DNA of 64,000 bases from Cellulosimicrobium funkei (GCF_004519295.1 NZ_SOZH01000003.1:186001-250000); one strand, 5' to 3'; shown: positions 36,309-47,497, numbered from the stretch's first letter. Notes: generated from the letters alone by a model not told the origin. A program made the numbers and translations.

Positions 36309-37318
36309 GCGCCGCGCTCGCCGTCGGGCAGCTCGTGGAGGCCGCGGGCGCCCTGCCCTCGGCGATCCCGAGCCCGCCCCAGCACACCTGGTACCTCGGG
36401 CCGTTCCCCATCCGCGCCTACGCGCTCGCGATCCTCGCCGGGATCGGCGTCGCCCTGTGGCTCACGCGCCGCCGCTGGGTCGAGCGCGGGGGAGAGGCCG
36501 ACGACGTCCTGGAGATCGCGTTCTGGGCGGTCCCGTTCGGGATCGTCGGCGGGCGGCTCTACCACGTCTTCTCGACGCCCGACCCGTACTGGGGCCCGAA
36601 CGGGGACCCCGTCCGCGCGCTGTACGTGTGGGAGGGCGGCCTCGGCATCTGGGGCGCGGTCGCGCTCGGCGCGGTCGGCGCGTACATCGGGTGCCGGCGC
36701 CAGCGTGTGAGCTTCCCGGCGTTCGCGGACGCGCTCGCCCCGGGGCTGCTCCTCGCGCAGGCCGTCGGCCGCCTCGGCAACTGGTTCAACCAGGAGCTGT
36801 TCGGCTCGCCCACGACGCTGCCGTGGGGCCTGCGGGTCGACGACTCGGTCGCCGCCGCGGCCGGCTACCCGCCGGGCACGCTGTTCCACCCGACGTTCCT
36901 CTACGAGATGGTCTGGAACATCGCGGCTGCCCTGCTCCTGATCTACCTGGACCGTCGGTTCCGGCTCGGTCATGGTCGGGTATTCTGGCTCTACGTCTTC
37001 GTCTACACGCTCGGTCGGGTGTGGATCGAGATGCTGCGCATCGACGAGGCCGAGCTCGTCCTCGGTCTCCGGCTGAACGTCTGGACCTCGATCCTGGTCG
37101 GTGTCGGTGCGTTGGTAGCGTTTATCGTTGTCGGGCGTCGCCACCCCGGGCGCGAGGAGACGGTGTCCCTCGACGCGCCGGGTGAGGCGCCCGCCACGGA
37201 GCCCACGGAGCCGGTCGAGGAGTCGACCGACGCCGCGGACCCCGAGAAGACCGCGGACTCCGACGACTCGGAGGAGTCCGAGCAGGCAGATGCCGCGCGA
37301 CCAGACCCCGGTCGCTGA
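36305..37318 (+). CDS. lgt: Prolipoprotein diacylglyceryl transferase
   Basis: A 337-residue membrane enzyme adding diacylglycerol to the lipobox Cys of prolipoproteins. The signature [13 protein letters not shown], the [13 protein letters not shown]-terminus and RLYHVF are present, with seven hydrophobic segments. The last 55 residues are an acidic Glu/Asp/Pro tail beyond the catalytic domain. Its lipoprotein substrates should include the FKBP-like protein at 23040. The ATGA overlap with trpA puts it in the trp transcription unit. Confidence 0.95.
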   Translation: MSAALAVGQLVEAAGALPSAIPSPPQHTWYLGPFPIRAYALAILAGIGVALWLTRRRWVERGGEADDVLEIAFWAVPFGIVGGRLYHVFSTPDPYWGPNGDPVRALYVWEGGLGIWGAVALGAVGAYIGCRRQRVSFPAFADALAPGLLLAQAVGRLGNWFNQELFGSPTTLPWGLRVDDSVAAAAGYPPGTLFHPTFLYEMVWNIAAALLLIYLDRRFRLGHGRVFWLYVFVYTLGRVWIEMLRIDEAELVLGLRLNVWTSILVGVGALVAFIVVGRRHPGREETVSLDAPGEAPATEPTEPVEESTDAADPEKTADSDDSEESEQADAARPDPGR

Positions 37319-37457
37319 GCCTCCGTCACTCAACGGCGAATCCGCCGGGCGACCGCCCGGTGGTTCCGTCATGTCCACCAGGGCCGACGACGTCCCGAAC
37401 CCCCCCAGCTGGAACCAGCCCGGCCGTCTCGGTCGGGCGCCTGTGAGGACGGTGTTG

Positions 37458-40400
37458 ATGACCACGCCGCAGTATCGGGACGCGCACCGGGCACCCGCCC
37501 TGTCCGCCCCTCCCACGGCATCCGGTCTGTACGACCCCGCCGCCGAGCACGACGCGTGCGGCGTCGCCTTCGTGGCGACGCTCCGCGGCACGCCCGGACG
37601 CGACATCGTGGACGCGGGGCTCACGGCCCTGCTCAACCTGGACCACCGCGGCGCGGTGGGCGCCGAGGAGAACAGCGGCGACGGCGCGGGGATCCTCACG
37701 CAGATCCCCGACGCCTTCGTGCGCGACGTGGTCGACGCCGAGCTCCCGCCCGCCGGGCACTACGCCATCGGCATGGCGTTCCTCCCGCAGGACCCCGAGG
37801 CGGCCGCCACCACGGCCCGCGCGGTCGAGGCGATCGCCGCCGAGGAGAAGCTCGAGGTCCTCGCCTGGCGCGACGTCCCCGTGACGGCCGACCTCGTAGG
37901 CCCGAGCGCGCGCGCCTCGATGCCGTTGTTCCGTCAGGTCGTCGTGGCCGACCCGTCGCGCGAGCTGGCCGGCGTCGACCTCGACCGCCGGACCTACCGC
38001 CTGCGCAAGCGCGCGGAGAACGAGCTCGGTCTCTTCTTCGCGTCGCTGTCGGCGCGCACGCTCACCTACAAGGGCATGCTCACGACGGCGCAGCTCGAGC
38101 CGTTCTTCCCCGACCTGTCCGACCCGCGGTACGCGAGCGAGATCGCGCTCGTGCACTCGCGGTTCTCGACGAACACGTTCCCGTCCTGGCCGCTCGCGCA
38201 GCCGTTCCGGATGATCGCGCACAACGGCGAGATCAACACGGTGCGCGGCAACCGGAACTGGATGGCCGCGCGCGAGGGCACGCTCGCGAGCGACGCCCTC
38301 GGCGACCTCGCGCCGCTGCTCCCGGTCTGCTCCGACGGCTCGAGCGACTCGGCGAGCTTCGACGAGGTGCTGGAGCTGCTGCACCTGTCGGGCCGCTCGC
38401 TGCCGCACGCCGTGCTCATGATGGTCCCGGAGGCGTGGGAGAACCACGCCGAGATGGACCCGGACCTGCGCGCGTTCTACGAGTACCACTCGACGCTCAT
38501 GGAGCCGTGGGACGGCCCCGCGTGCCTCAACTTCACCGACGGCACCCTCATCGGCGCGGTCCTCGACCGCAACGGTCTGCGCCCCGGGCGCTACTGGGTC
38601 ACCGAGGACGGCCTCGTCGTGCTCGCGAGCGAGGCGGGCGTGCTCGACCTCGACCCCGCGACGATCGTCCGCAAGGGCCGTCTCGAGCCGGGCCGCATGT
38701 TCCTCGTCGACACCGGCCAGGGCCGGATCATCGAGGACGAGGAGATCAAGTCCCAGCTCGCGGCGCAGCGCCCGTACGCGCGGTGGGTCGCGGAGAACGC
38801 GGTCTACCTCGACCAGCTCCCCGAGCGCGAGCACGTCGCGCACAGCCCCGCGTCGGTCGAGCGCCGCCAGCGTGCCTTCGGGTACACGCAGGAGGAGCTC
38901 AAGGTCATCCTCACGCCGATGGCCAACACGGGCGCCGAGCCTCTCGGCGCCATGGGCACGGACACGCCCATCGCCGTCCTCGCGAAGCGCCCGCGCCTGC
39001 TGTTCGACTACTTCACGCAGATGTTCGCGCAGGTCACGAACCCGCCGCTGGACGCGATCCGCGAGGAGCTCGTCACGTCGATCGGCGGGGCGATCGGCCC
39101 CGAGCCGAACCTGCTCGTCGACACCCCGGAGCACGCGCGCAAGCTCATGCTGCCGTTCCCGGTGCTCGACAACGACCAGCTCGCGAAGATCATCCGCGTC
39201 GACAAGGACCCGAACCTCGCGGGCGTCTTCCGCGCCGTGACGATCAAGGGCCTGTACCGCGTGGCGGGCGGCGGCGAGTCGCTGCTCGCGCGGCTCGAGG
39301 AGATCTTCGCCGAGGTCGACGCGCACGTCGCCGCCGGCGCGAGCTTCATCGTGCTGTCGGACCGCGACTCGGACGCCGAGCACGCGCCGATCCCGTCGCT
39401 CCTGCTGTCGAGCGCGGTGCACCACCACCTCCTGCGGCGTCACACGCGCACGCAGGTGTCGCTCGTCGTCGAGGCGGGGGACGTGCGCGAGGTGCACCAC
39501 GTCGCGCTCCTCATCGGCTACGGCGCCGCCGCGGTGAACCCCTACCTCGCCATGGAGACCGTCGAGGACCTCGCGCGCCGCGGCTACCTCGCGGTCGACC
39601 CGGCCAAGGCTGTCGCGAACCTCATCAAGGGCCTCGGCAAGGGCGTCCTCAAGGTCATGAGCAAGATGGGCATCTCGACCATCTCCTCCTACCGCGGCGC
39701 CCAGGTCTTCGAGGCCGTGGGTCTCTCGCACGACCTCGTGCAGGCGTTCTTCACGGGCACGACGTCGCGCCTCAGCGGGATCGGGCTCGACGTCGTCGCG
39801 GCCGAGGTCGCGGCGCGCCACGTGGACGCGTACCCCCGCTCCGGCAACCACCGCCCGCACGTCCGCCTGACCACGGGCGGCGAGTACCAGTGGCGCCGCG
39901 ACAGCGAGGAGCACCTGTTCGACCCGGAGACGGTGTTCCGCCTCCAGCACTCGACGCGCGAGCGCCGGTTCGACATCTTCCGCGAGTACACGCACCGCGT
40001 GGACGAGCAGTCCTCGCGGCTCATGACGCTGCGCGGCCTCCTCGAGCTGCGCGAGGGCGAGCGCCCGGCGGTGCCGCTCGACGAGGTCGAGCCCGTGAGC
40101 GAGATCGTCAAGCGCTTCAACACCGGCGCGATGTCGTACGGCTCCATCTCGGCCGAGGCCCACGAGACCCTCGCGATCGCGATGAACCGCCTCGGCGGTC
40201 GGTCGAACACGGGCGAGGGCGGCGAGGACCCGGAGCGCCTGTACGACCCGGAGCGTCGCTCGAAGGTCAAGCAGATCGCGTCGGGCCGCTTCGGCGTCAC
40301 GAGCGAGTACCTGACGAACGCCGACGACATCCAGATCAAGCTCGCCCAGGGCGCCAAGCCCGGCGAGGGCGGTCAGCTCCCGGGCCACAAGGTGTACCCG

Positions 40401-42041
40401 TGGGTCGCGAAGACCCGGCACTCCACGCCGGGCGTCGGCCTCATCTCGCCGCCGCCCCACCACGACATCTACTCGATCGAGGACCTCGCGCAGCTCATCC
40501 ACGACGCGAAGAACGCGAACCCGGCGGCGCGCGTCCACGTCAAGCTCGTCTCCGAGTTCGGCGTCGGCACGGTCGCGACGGGCGTGTCCAAGGCGCACGC
40601 GGACGTCGTCCTCATCTCGGGCCACGACGGCGGCACGGGCGCGAGCCCGCTCACGTCGCTCAAGCACGCGGGCACGCCGTGGGAGATCGGCCTCGCCGAG
40701 ACGCAGCAGACCCTCGTGCTCAACAACCTGCGCGACCGCATCGTCGTGCAGGTCGACGGGCAGATGAAGACCGGGCGCGACGTCGTCGTGGCCGCGCTGC
40801 TCGGGGCCGAGGAGTTCGGCTTCGCGACCGCGCCGATGGTCGTCTCGGGCTGCGTCATGATGCGCGTGTGCCACCTGGACACGTGCCCGGTGGGCGTCGC
40901 GACGCAGAACCCGGAGCTGCGGGCCCGGTTCACCGGCAAGCCGGAGTTCGTCGTGAACTTCTTCGAGTTCATCGCGGAGGAGGTGCGCGAGTACCTGGCA
41001 CGCCTCGGGTTCCGGAGCATCGAGGAGGCGATCGGCCACGTCGAGTACCTGGACACGCGCCAGGCGATCGACCACTGGAAGGCGCAGGGTCTCGACCTCG
41101 CGCCCATCCTCGAGAAGCCCGTCCCCGTCGAGGGCGCGTCGCTGCGGAACACGACGACGCAGGACCACGGCCTGGAGAAGGCGCTCGACAACCAGCTCGT
41201 CGCGCTGGCCGAGGACGCGCTCGAGCGGCGCGAGCCGGTGCGGATCTCGCTGCCGGTCCGCAACGTCAACCGCACGGTCGGCACGATGCTCGGCCACGAG
41301 GTGACCAAGCGCTTCCGCGGCGAGGGCCTGCCGGACGACACGATCGACGTGACCCTCACGGGGTCCGCCGGCCAGTCGCTCGGCGCCTTCCTCCCGCGCG
41401 GCGTCACGCTGCGCCTGTTCGGGGACGCGAACGACTACGTCGGCAAGGGCCTGTCGGGCGGGCGGATCGTCGTGCGGCCGGACCGCAACGCGGTCCTCAC
41501 CGGGTCGAGCAACGTCGTCGCCGGGAACGTCATCGGCTACGGCGCGACGTCGGGCGAGATCTTCCTGCGCGGTCGCGTCGGGGAGCGCTTCGGCGTCCGC
41601 AACTCGGGCGCGACGCTCGTCGTCGAGGGCGTGGGCGACCACGGGTGCGAGTACATGACGGGCGGCACGGTCGTCGTGCTGGGCCCGACCGGGCGCAACT
41701 TCGGCGCCGGCATGTCCGGCGGCACCGCGTACGTGCTCGACCTGCGCGAGAGCGCCGTGAACACGAGCGCGCTCGCGACCGGCGAGCTCGGGCTGAGCCC
41801 GCTCGAGGACGCCGAGGTCGCGCTCGTCGAGCGGCTCGTCCGCCGTCACCACGAGGAGACCGGGTCGCCGCTCGCGGCCGAGCTGCTCGAGGACTTCGCC
41901 ACGGCGGTGCAGCGCTTCACGCGCGTCCTGCCGACCGACTTCGCCCGCATGCGCTCGGCGCTCGAGAAGGCCGAGTCGGCCGGTCTCGACCCGGCCGCGC
42001 CCGGCGTGTGGGACCAGATCTTGGAGGTGGCCCGTGGCTGA
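37458..42041 (+). CDS. gltB: Glutamate synthase (NADPH) large subunit
   Basis: A 1527-residue enzyme. With GltD it makes two glutamates from glutamine and 2-oxoglutarate. Domains in order are class II glutaminase with nucleophile Cys34 exposed after a 33-residue propeptide ([12 protein letters not shown]), central domain, FMN-binding TIM barrel ([30 protein letters not shown]), the 3Fe-4S segment [14 protein letters not shown] and a C-terminal beta-helix ([21 protein letters not shown]). ATG 37458 is chosen with the GTGAGGA site at 37443. The frame is open upstream, but nothing conserved lies there; GTG 37452 is the only near alternative. Confidence 0.97.
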   Translation: MTTPQYRDAHRAPALSAPPTASGLYDPAAEHDACGVAFVATLRGTPGRDIVDAGLTALLNLDHRGAVGAEENSGDGAGILTQIPDAFVRDVVDAELPPAGHYAIGMAFLPQDPEAAATTARAVEAIAAEEKLEVLAWRDVPVTADLVGPSARASMPLFRQVVVADPSRELAGVDLDRRTYRLRKRAENELGLFFASLSARTLTYKGMLTTAQLEPFFPDLSDPRYASEIALVHSRFSTNTFPSWPLAQPFRMIAHNGEINTVRGNRNWMAAREGTLASDALGDLAPLLPVCSDGSSDSASFDEVLELLHLSGRSLPHAVLMMVPEAWENHAEMDPDLRAFYEYHSTLMEPWDGPACLNFTDGTLIGAVLDRNGLRPGRYWVTEDGLVVLASEAGVLDLDPATIVRKGRLEPGRMFLVDTGQGRIIEDEEIKSQLAAQRPYARWVAENAVYLDQLPEREHVAHSPASVERRQRAFGYTQEELKVILTPMANTGAEPLGAMGTDTPIAVLAKRPRLLFDYFTQMFAQVTNPPLDAIREELVTSIGGAIGPEPNLLVDTPEHARKLMLPFPVLDNDQLAKIIRVDKDPNLAGVFRAVTIKGLYRVAGGGESLLARLEEIFAEVDAHVAAGASFIVLSDRDSDAEHAPIPSLLLSSAVHHHLLRRHTRTQVSLVVEAGDVREVHHVALLIGYGAAAVNPYLAMETVEDLARRGYLAVDPAKAVANLIKGLGKGVLKVMSKMGISTISSYRGAQVFEAVGLSHDLVQAFFTGTTSRLSGIGLDVVAAEVAARHVDAYPRSGNHRPHVRLTTGGEYQWRRDSEEHLFDPETVFRLQHSTRERRFDIFREYTHRVDEQSSRLMTLRGLLELREGERPAVPLDEVEPVSEIVKRFNTGAMSYGSISAEAHETLAIAMNRLGGRSNTGEGGEDPERLYDPERRSKVKQIASGRFGVTSEYLTNADDIQIKLAQGAKPGEGGQLPGHKVYPWVAKTRHSTPGVGLISPPPHHDIYSIEDLAQLIHDAKNANPAARVHVKLVSEFGVGTVATGVSKAHADVVLISGHDGGTGASPLTSLKHAGTPWEIGLAETQQTLVLNNLRDRIVVQVDGQMKTGRDVVVAALLGAEEFGFATAPMVVSGCVMMRVCHLDTCPVGVATQNPELRARFTGKPEFVVNFFEFIAEEVREYLARLGFRSIEEAIGHVEYLDTRQAIDHWKAQGLDLAPILEKPVPVEGASLRNTTTQDHGLEKALDNQLVALAEDALERREPVRISLPVRNVNRTVGTMLGHEVTKRFRGEGLPDDTIDVTLTGSAGQSLGAFLPRGVTLRLFGDANDYVGKGLSGGRIVVRPDRNAVLTGSSNVVAGNVIGYGATSGEIFLRGRVGERFGVRNSGATLVVEGVGDHGCEYMTGGTVVVLGPTGRNFGAGMSGGTAYVLDLRESAVNTSALATGELGLSPLEDAEVALVERLVRRHHEETGSPLAAELLEDFATAVQRFTRVLPTDFARMRSALEKAESAGLDPAAPGVWDQILEVARG

Positions 42042-43500
42042 CCCCCGCGGATTCCTGAAGGTGCGGGAGCGCGAGCTCCCGCCGAACCGCCCGGTGGCCG
42101 TGCGCCTGCGGGACTGGAAGGACGTGCACGCACACCTCGAGGAGGGCCAGCCGTTCCTCAAGGAGCAGGCGGGCCGCTGCATGGACTGCGGCATCCCGTT
42201 CTGCCACCAGGGCTGCCCGCTCGGGAACCTCATCCCCGAGTGGAACGACCTCGTCTACCGCGAGCAGTGGGCCGACGCGATCGACCGCCTCCACGAGACG
42301 AACAACTTCCCGGAGTTCACCGGTCGCGTGTGCCCGGCGCCGTGCGAGTCGAGCTGCGTGCTCGGCATCAACCAGCCGCCCGTGACGATCAAGAACGTCG
42401 AGGTCTCGATCATCGACGAGGCCTTCGAGCGCGGGTACGTCACGCCCCAGGTGCCCCAGCGGCTCACGGGCTTCACGGTCGCGGTCGTCGGGTCCGGCCC
42501 CGCCGGGCTCGCCGCCGCGCAGCAGCTCACGCGCGCCGGGCACACCGTCGCGGTGTACGAGCGCGACGACGCCGTCGGAGGCCTGCTGCGCTACGGCATC
42601 CCCGACTTCAAGCTCGAGAAGCACCACATCGACCGCCGCGTCGCGCAGATGGAGGCCGAGGGCACGCGGTTCCGCCCCGGCGTCGAGATCGGCGTCGACA
42701 TCACGTGGGACGACCTGCGGGCGCGCTACGACGCCGTCGTGGTCGCGACCGGCGCGACGGTGCCGCGCGACCTGTCGGTGCCCGGGCGCGAGCTCGACGG
42801 CATCCACTTCGCGATGGACTTCCTGCACCAGGCGAACGCGGTCGTGGCGGGGCACGAGGTGCCCGACCAGATCACGGCCACGGGCAAGCACGTCATCGTC
42901 ATCGGTGGCGGCGACACGGGCTCGGACTGCCTCGGCACCTCGCTGCGCCAGGGCGCGGCGAGCGTCACGACGCTCGCGATCGGCAAGCAGCCGCCGCTCG
43001 AGCGGTCCGCGACCCAGCCGTGGCCGACCGACCCGATCGTGTTCGAGGTGTCCTCGTCCCACGAGGAGGGCGGCGAGCGCGAGTTCCTCGCGTCGACCGT
43101 CGCGTTCCTCGGTGACGAGAACCGGGCCGTGCGCGCGCTGCGCGTCGCGGAGACCGAGTACCTGCCCGATGGCCGTCGCGTGCCCAAGGAGGGCACCGAG
43201 CGCGAGATCCCCGCGGACCTCGTGCTCGTCGCGATGGGCTTCACCGGACCGGAGACGGCTGCCCTCACGACCCAGACCGGCGCGGACCTCACGGGGCGCG
43301 GCCTCGTGGCGCGCGGCGACGACTTCGCGTCGTCGCTGCCAGGGGTCTTCGTGGCCGGCGACGCCGGTCGTGGGCAGTCGTTGATCGTGTGGGCGATCGC
43401 CGAGGGGCGGGCGGCGGCGGCATCCGTCGACGCCTACCTTCAGGGAGGGACCGAGCTGCCCGCGCCCGTGCGCGCGAACACCGTGTCCTTGCGCGCTTGA
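42034..43500 (+). CDS. gltD: Glutamate synthase small subunit
   Basis: A 488-residue flavoprotein passing electrons from NADPH to GltB. It has N-terminal Fe-S motifs [17 protein letters not shown] and [17 protein letters not shown] site [14 protein letters not shown] and NADPH site [13 protein letters not shown], and a late [22 protein letters not shown] 42034 overlaps gltB by 8 bp and has a GGAGG site inside gltB (about 42024), so synthesis is coupled. Confidence 0.96.
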   Translation: MADPRGFLKVRERELPPNRPVAVRLRDWKDVHAHLEEGQPFLKEQAGRCMDCGIPFCHQGCPLGNLIPEWNDLVYREQWADAIDRLHETNNFPEFTGRVCPAPCESSCVLGINQPPVTIKNVEVSIIDEAFERGYVTPQVPQRLTGFTVAVVGSGPAGLAAAQQLTRAGHTVAVYERDDAVGGLLRYGIPDFKLEKHHIDRRVAQMEAEGTRFRPGVEIGVDITWDDLRARYDAVVVATGATVPRDLSVPGRELDGIHFAMDFLHQANAVVAGHEVPDQITATGKHVIVIGGGDTGSDCLGTSLRQGAASVTTLAIGKQPPLERSATQPWPTDPIVFEVSSSHEEGGEREFLASTVAFLGDENRAVRALRVAETEYLPDGRRVPKEGTEREIPADLVLVAMGFTGPETAALTTQTGADLTGRGLVARGDDFASSLPGVFVAGDAGRGQSLIVWAIAEGRAAAASVDAYLQGGTELPAPVRANTVSLRA

Positions 43501-43612
43501 CGTGCACCCCGACGTCGGATGTCCGGCGCCGGGACGATGAGCGGGGCATCCTAGGGAGGGGCACCCCGCGACGACCGGCTCCTGGCCGGTCGGAAGACTA
43601 GAGGCTGGAGAT

Positions 43613-45043
43613 ATGCGCAGAGCAAAGATCGTCTGCACCATCGGACCCGCGACCGAGTCGAAGGAGCAGCTCCGCGCGCTCGTCGACGCGGGCATGGACG
43701 TGGCGCGGATCAACCGCAGCCACGGCAGCGCCGAGGAGCACGCGGCCGTCTACCACGGCGTGCGCGAGGCCGCCGCCGAGTCGGGCCGCTCCGTGGCGGT
43801 CCTCGTCGACCTCCAGGGGCCGAAGATCCGTCTGGGCCGCTTCGCGGGCGACGAGAAGCACTGGCTCGAGGAGGGCGACACCTTCACGATCACGACCGAG
43901 GACGTCGTCGGCACCAAGGAGCTCGTCTCCACGACGCACAAGGGCCTGCCGGGCGACGCCCGCGTCGGCGACCCGATCCTCATCGACGACGGCAAGGTGC
44001 TCGTCCGCGTCACCGCCGTCGAGGGCCCGCGCGTCGTCACGCGCGTCGAGGTCGCCGGCCCGGTGTCGAACAACAAGGGCCTGAACCTCCCGGGTGTCGC
44101 GGTCTCCGTGCCGGCGCTCTCCGAGAAGGACCAGGACGACCTGCGCTGGGCCCTCAAGCTCGGCGCGGACATCATCGCGCTGTCGTTCGTGCGGTCCGCG
44201 AAGGACTTCGAGGACGTCAAGCGGATCATGGACGAGGAGGGCCGCACGGTCCCCGTCGTCGCCAAGATCGAGAAGCCGCAGGCCGTCGACAACCTCGCCG
44301 AGATCGTCGACGCGTTCGACGGCGTCATGGTCGCCCGCGGCGACCTCGCGGTCGAGCTCCCGCTGGAGCAGGTGCCGCTCGTCCAGAAGCGCATCGTCGA
44401 GCTCGCGCGTCGCAACGCGAAGCCCGTCATCGTCGCCACGCAGGTGCTCGAGTCCATGACGAACTCGCCGCGCCCGACGCGCGCCGAGGCGTCCGACTGC
44501 GCCAACGCCGTCCTCGACGGCGCCGACGCGGTCATGCTCTCGGGCGAGACGAGCGTGGGCGAGTACCCGATCCTCACGGTCCAGACGATGGCCCGGATCA
44601 TCGAGGCGACGGAGGAGGCGGGCCGCGAGCGCATCGCGCCGCTCGGCTCGACGCCGCACACCCGCGGTGGCGCCATCACGCGCGCGGCGGCCGAGATCGG
44701 CGAGATCCTCGGTGCGAAGTACCTCGCGACGTTCACGCAGTCGGGCGACTCGGCGCGCCGCATGTCGCGCCTGCGCTCGTCCATCCCGCTGCTCGCGTTC
44801 ACGCCGCGCGAGCACGTGCGCAACGTCCTGTCGCTCACGTGGGGCACGCAGACGTACCAGGTGCCCGAGGTGGAGAACACCGACGCGATGGTCGGCCAGG
44901 TCGACACGACCCTGCAGGCCAACGGCCTCGCCGAGGTCGGCGACCTCGTGGTCGTCGTCTCCGGCGCCCCCGTTGGCCAGCCGGGCACGACGAACTCGAT
45001 CCTCGTGCACAAGATCGGCGACCACTCCGACACCCGGAACTGA
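43613..45043 (+). CDS. pyk: Pyruvate kinase
   Basis: A 476-residue glycolytic enzyme making pyruvate and ATP from PEP. The sequences KIVCTIGPATES, VDLQGPKIRLGRF, VVAKIEKPQAVDNL (catalytic Lys), GVMVARGDLAVELPLEQVP and VATQVLESM are all normal. The segment normally (I/L/M)NFSHG reads INRSHG, with Arg for Phe. The C-terminal allosteric domain is present. ATG 43613 follows a GGAG site. A 17-bp hairpin ends the unit. Confidence 0.95.
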   Translation: MRRAKIVCTIGPATESKEQLRALVDAGMDVARINRSHGSAEEHAAVYHGVREAAAESGRSVAVLVDLQGPKIRLGRFAGDEKHWLEEGDTFTITTEDVVGTKELVSTTHKGLPGDARVGDPILIDDGKVLVRVTAVEGPRVVTRVEVAGPVSNNKGLNLPGVAVSVPALSEKDQDDLRWALKLGADIIALSFVRSAKDFEDVKRIMDEEGRTVPVVAKIEKPQAVDNLAEIVDAFDGVMVARGDLAVELPLEQVPLVQKRIVELARRNAKPVIVATQVLESMTNSPRPTRAEASDCANAVLDGADAVMLSGETSVGEYPILTVQTMARIIEATEEAGRERIAPLGSTPHTRGGAITRAAAEIGEILGAKYLATFTQSGDSARRMSRLRSSIPLLAFTPREHVRNVLSLTWGTQTYQVPEVENTDAMVGQVDTTLQANGLAEVGDLVVVVSGAPVGQPGTTNSILVHKIGDHSDTRN

Positions 45044-45100
45044 CGTCCGGAGCTCGCACCGGAGCTGACGCCGCGCGCCCGCCACGGGCGCTCGTGCTGC

Positions 45101-45139
45101 CCGACGGCGGCGCCCCCTGCGCGGGGGCGCCGCCGTCGG
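45101..45139 (+). terminator. Strong hairpin terminator after pyk
   Basis: A perfect 17-bp inverted repeat (left arm from CCGACGGCGG, loop TGCGC) starts 58 bp past the pyk stop. It has no T-tract, as is common in high-GC actinobacteria. Confidence 0.75.
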
Positions 45140-45188
45140 TCGTCCTGCGCGCTCGGGAAAGCCCGCGACACGGCCCCCGGCGCGCCCC

Positions 45189-45194
45189 TACCCT
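45189..45194 (+). promoter_or_regulatory. -10 box TACCCT for the RlaP-like gene
   Basis: TACCCT ends 6 nt before ATG 45201 (leaderless). The 12-nt context CCTACCCTCGCG recurs before the gene at 46126. Confidence 0.5.
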
Positions 45195-45200
45195 CGCGGG

Positions 45201-46067
45201 ATGCGAGCCGTGCCTGCGTCCCTGGACCCCACGGTCGTGCGTCGGGTCGACGCGCGGCTGGACGCCGTCGTGCGCGACGAGGGCGTCGCGGTCCCGCTCG
45301 CGGTGGAGAGCGGCAGCCGGGCGTGGGGGTTCCCGTCGCCGGACTCGGACTACGACTGCCGCTTCGTGTACGTGCGCCCGGAGGCCGACTACCTCGACCC
45401 CTGGCCGCGGCGCGACGTCGTCGAGACGCCGCTCGACGCGGTGCTGGACGTCAACGGGTGGGACCTCGTCAAGGCCGTGCGGCTGCTCGTGCGCGGGAAC
45501 GCGACGCTGCTGGAGTGGCTGCGCTCGCCGATCGTCTACCGCGGCGACCCCGCGTTCCGCGCGGACCTGCTCGCGCTCGCCGAGCGGGTCGTCGGCCGCG
45601 CCGCCGTGCGGCGCCACTACCTGCACGTCGCGCTGGGCCAGCGGGAGCGCTGGTGGACCGCGGACGACGTGCCGCTCAAGAAGCTCTTCTACGTCCTGCG
45701 CCCGGCCGCGACGCTGCGCTGGCTGCGCGTGCGGCCGGACGCCGTCCCGCCCATGCGCCTCGCGACGCTGCTCGACGAGGGCGAGGCACCGAGCGCGGTG
45801 GTGCAGGAGGCGTCCGGGCTCGTCGCGCTCAAGGCGGTCTCGCGCGAGATGGGCGCGGGCCCGGTCCCGGCCGTGCTCCGCCGGTTCGTCGACGACGAGC
45901 TCGCCGCCGCCTCGGCGGCCGCGACGGTGGCGGGAGCCGGGTCCCTGACGGCGCGTTCGGTGGCGGGGGATTTCTTCCGGTCGGCGGTCGCGCGGTACGG
46001 CCCGGCGGGGTCGCGTTCGACGGCGGCTGCGGGCGCGCCGGGCGTCGCGTCGGGGGAGTGGCGGTGA
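45201..46067 (+). CDS. RlaP-type nucleotidyltransferase
   Basis: A 288-residue protein of the polymerase-beta-like nucleotidyltransferase fold, RlaP (PF10127) type as I recall. The catalytic site is in ESGSRAWGFPSPDSDYDCRFVYV: the GS motif and the two Asp residues of DSDYD. A second part (WDLVKAVRLLVRGNATLLEWLRSP) and basic KKLFYVLRPAATLRWL are typical. The family is predicted to transfer nucleotides to RNA in repair or tRNA processing, partly in association with RNA ligases; no ligase gene lies nearby. The last 45 residues are low complexity. Confidence 0.82.
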   Translation: MRAVPASLDPTVVRRVDARLDAVVRDEGVAVPLAVESGSRAWGFPSPDSDYDCRFVYVRPEADYLDPWPRRDVVETPLDAVLDVNGWDLVKAVRLLVRGNATLLEWLRSPIVYRGDPAFRADLLALAERVVGRAAVRRHYLHVALGQRERWWTADDVPLKKLFYVLRPAATLRWLRVRPDAVPPMRLATLLDEGEAPSAVVQEASGLVALKAVSREMGAGPVPAVLRRFVDDELAAASAAATVAGAGSLTARSVAGDFFRSAVARYGPAGSRSTAAAGAPGVASGEWR

Positions 46068-46112
46068 CCGACGGGCGCGCGCCTCGCTCGAGCGAGCACG
46101 GCGGGTCGGCCC

Positions 46113-46118
46113 TACCCT
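46113..46118 (+). promoter_or_regulatory. -10 box TACCCT for the small helical protein gene
   Basis: TACCCT ends 7 nt before GTG 46126 in the same CCTACCCTCGCG context as the promoter at 45189. Confidence 0.5.
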
Positions 46119-46125
46119 CGCGTGG

Positions 46126-46482
46126 GTGACCAGCGACCAGATCGAGGACGTCGACCAGGACCTCTACGCGGCGGCGAGCGACCCCGACGCCGACGGCGCG
46201 GCGGCCGCCGCGCGCGAGGCGACCTTTCGTGCGCTCGTCGCGCGCCGCGACGCGCGCGAGACCGCGGAGGCGGCCGCCGGCGTCTGCGAGCAGGTCCATC
46301 AGGTGGCGGAGGCCGCCGAGCGCAGCGCGCAGGACGCGCTGAGGTCCGCGACCGTCGCGCACGCCGCCGCTCTCCTCGGCGACGAGGCGATCGCCCGGCA
46401 GGCGGCGCGCGACGCGAGCGCCGCCGCCCGGGAGGCCGCGCGCGAGGCGGTCGTGCTGGACGGGGCGCGGCCCGAGCTCTAG
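46126..46482 (+). CDS. Small Ala/Glu-rich helical protein, function unknown
   Basis: A 118-residue protein, almost entirely predicted helix from its Ala/Glu/Arg composition (ATFRALVARRDARETAEAAAG ... ALRSATVAHAAALLG). It has no signal peptide or membrane segment. It could be a short coiled-coil protein. The start is set by the leaderless promoter. I recognise no family. Confidence 0.6.
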   Translation: MTSDQIEDVDQDLYAAASDPDADGAAAAAREATFRALVARRDARETAEAAAGVCEQVHQVAEAAERSAQDALRSATVAHAAALLGDEAIARQAARDASAAAREAAREAVVLDGARPEL

Positions 46483-46560
46483 ACGGCGTCGGTCCGTGCG
46501 CGGGGCCCGTCGCCCGTCCGCCCCGTCCCGAGTCCCGCGGCGCCGCTCGTCCTCGCCCTC

Positions 46561-46566
46561 TACCCT
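46561..46566 (+). promoter_or_regulatory. -10 box TACCCT upstream of the alpha/beta hydrolase gene
   Basis: TACCCT with RNA start expected near 46573. It leaves a short leader to GTG 46592 or a 65-nt leader to GTG 46640. Confidence 0.35.
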
Positions 46567-46639
46567 GGGCCCAGCGCTCGGCGACCGCTCGGTGCTGACC
46601 ATCCAGCCACCGGTCGACGGTGGGAGAGCGAGGTCCGTC

Positions 46640-47464
46640 GTGCCCCGAGCGCACCGGCGCGGGCGCTCCTCGGGGGGCACGGTCCTTCCGGCCCTCCAGG
46701 AGCGCTACGACCTGATCGACGGGGTGCGGGTGTACTCCGTCGTCGCGGAGCCGCACCGGGCAGACCGCCCGGAGGGTCGGGCCGTACCCGCCGACGTGGT
46801 CCTCGTGCACGGGCTCGCGCTGTCGACGCGGTACCTGGAGCCGGGCGTCCGCCGGCTCGGGACGGACCGCCGCACCGCCGCCCTGGACCTGCCGGGCGTC
46901 GGGCGCAGCGGCCGACCGCCGCACCTGCCGTCGATGGCCGAGATGGCGGACGTCGTGGCCCGCTGGATGGACGGGCTCGGCATGACGGGCGCGGACGTCG
47001 TCGGGCACTCGTTGGGCTGCCAGATCGTCAGCCATCTCGCCGCGGAGCGGCCCGACCTGGTCCGGCGGGTCGTGCTCGTCGGCCCCTCCCGGGACCCGGA
47101 GCACCCCCGGTGGTGGCAGAGCGCGTGGCGCCTGCTCCTCGACGGCCCGCGCGAGAGGTGGTCGCTGCTGCCGATCGCCGTCGTGGACTACCTGCGTGCC
47201 GGTCCGGTCGCGGCGGTGCGGGCCCTGAAGCAGGCGCGCCGCGCCGAGGTCAGCCACCTGGTGCAGAGCATCACGCAGCCCGTCCTCGTGGTCGTCGGGG
47301 ACCGCGACCCGCTCGTCTCGGGGACGTGGGCCCGCCGCCTCGTCGACGCGCTGCCCGACGGGCGGCTCGTCACGGTCCCGGGGGCTCCGCACGGGCTGCC
47401 GTACTCGAGCGTCGAGTCCTTCGTCGCGACGACGCGGGAGTTCCTCGACCGCGACGAGCCGTGA
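46640..47464 (+). CDS. Alpha/beta fold hydrolase
   Basis: A protein of about 274 residues with the hydrolase fold: VVLVHGLALSTRY (oxyanion region), nucleophile elbow VVGHSLGCQIVSHL (Ser), Asp in VVVGDRDPLVSG and His in PGAPHGLPYS. Substrate is unknown; esterases, lipases and C-C hydrolases share this fold. The frame is open to 46496. I chose GTG 46640, which has a GAGAGCGAGG site; GTG 46592 is the other option. It ends 33 bp from the tRNA on the opposite strand. Confidence 0.85.
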   Translation: MPRAHRRGRSSGGTVLPALQERYDLIDGVRVYSVVAEPHRADRPEGRAVPADVVLVHGLALSTRYLEPGVRRLGTDRRTAALDLPGVGRSGRPPHLPSMAEMADVVARWMDGLGMTGADVVGHSLGCQIVSHLAAERPDLVRRVVLVGPSRDPEHPRWWQSAWRLLLDGPRERWSLLPIAVVDYLRAGPVAAVRALKQARRAEVSHLVQSITQPVLVVVGDRDPLVSGTWARRLVDALPDGRLVTVPGAPHGLPYSSVESFVATTREFLDRDEP

Positions 47465-47497
47465 CGTCGAGCACCGTACGCCTGCCGAGATGAGGGG

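Noticed and set aside
37326-42233. A 1635-residue open frame antisense to gltB
   Set aside because: It is a shadow: composition is Arg/Val/Asp/His-rich with no domain, while the plus strand carries full glutamate synthase motifs.
46496-46639. Longer N-terminus for the alpha/beta hydrolase
   Set aside because: Ser/Arg-rich and unlike the family; the TACCCT box lies inside it.
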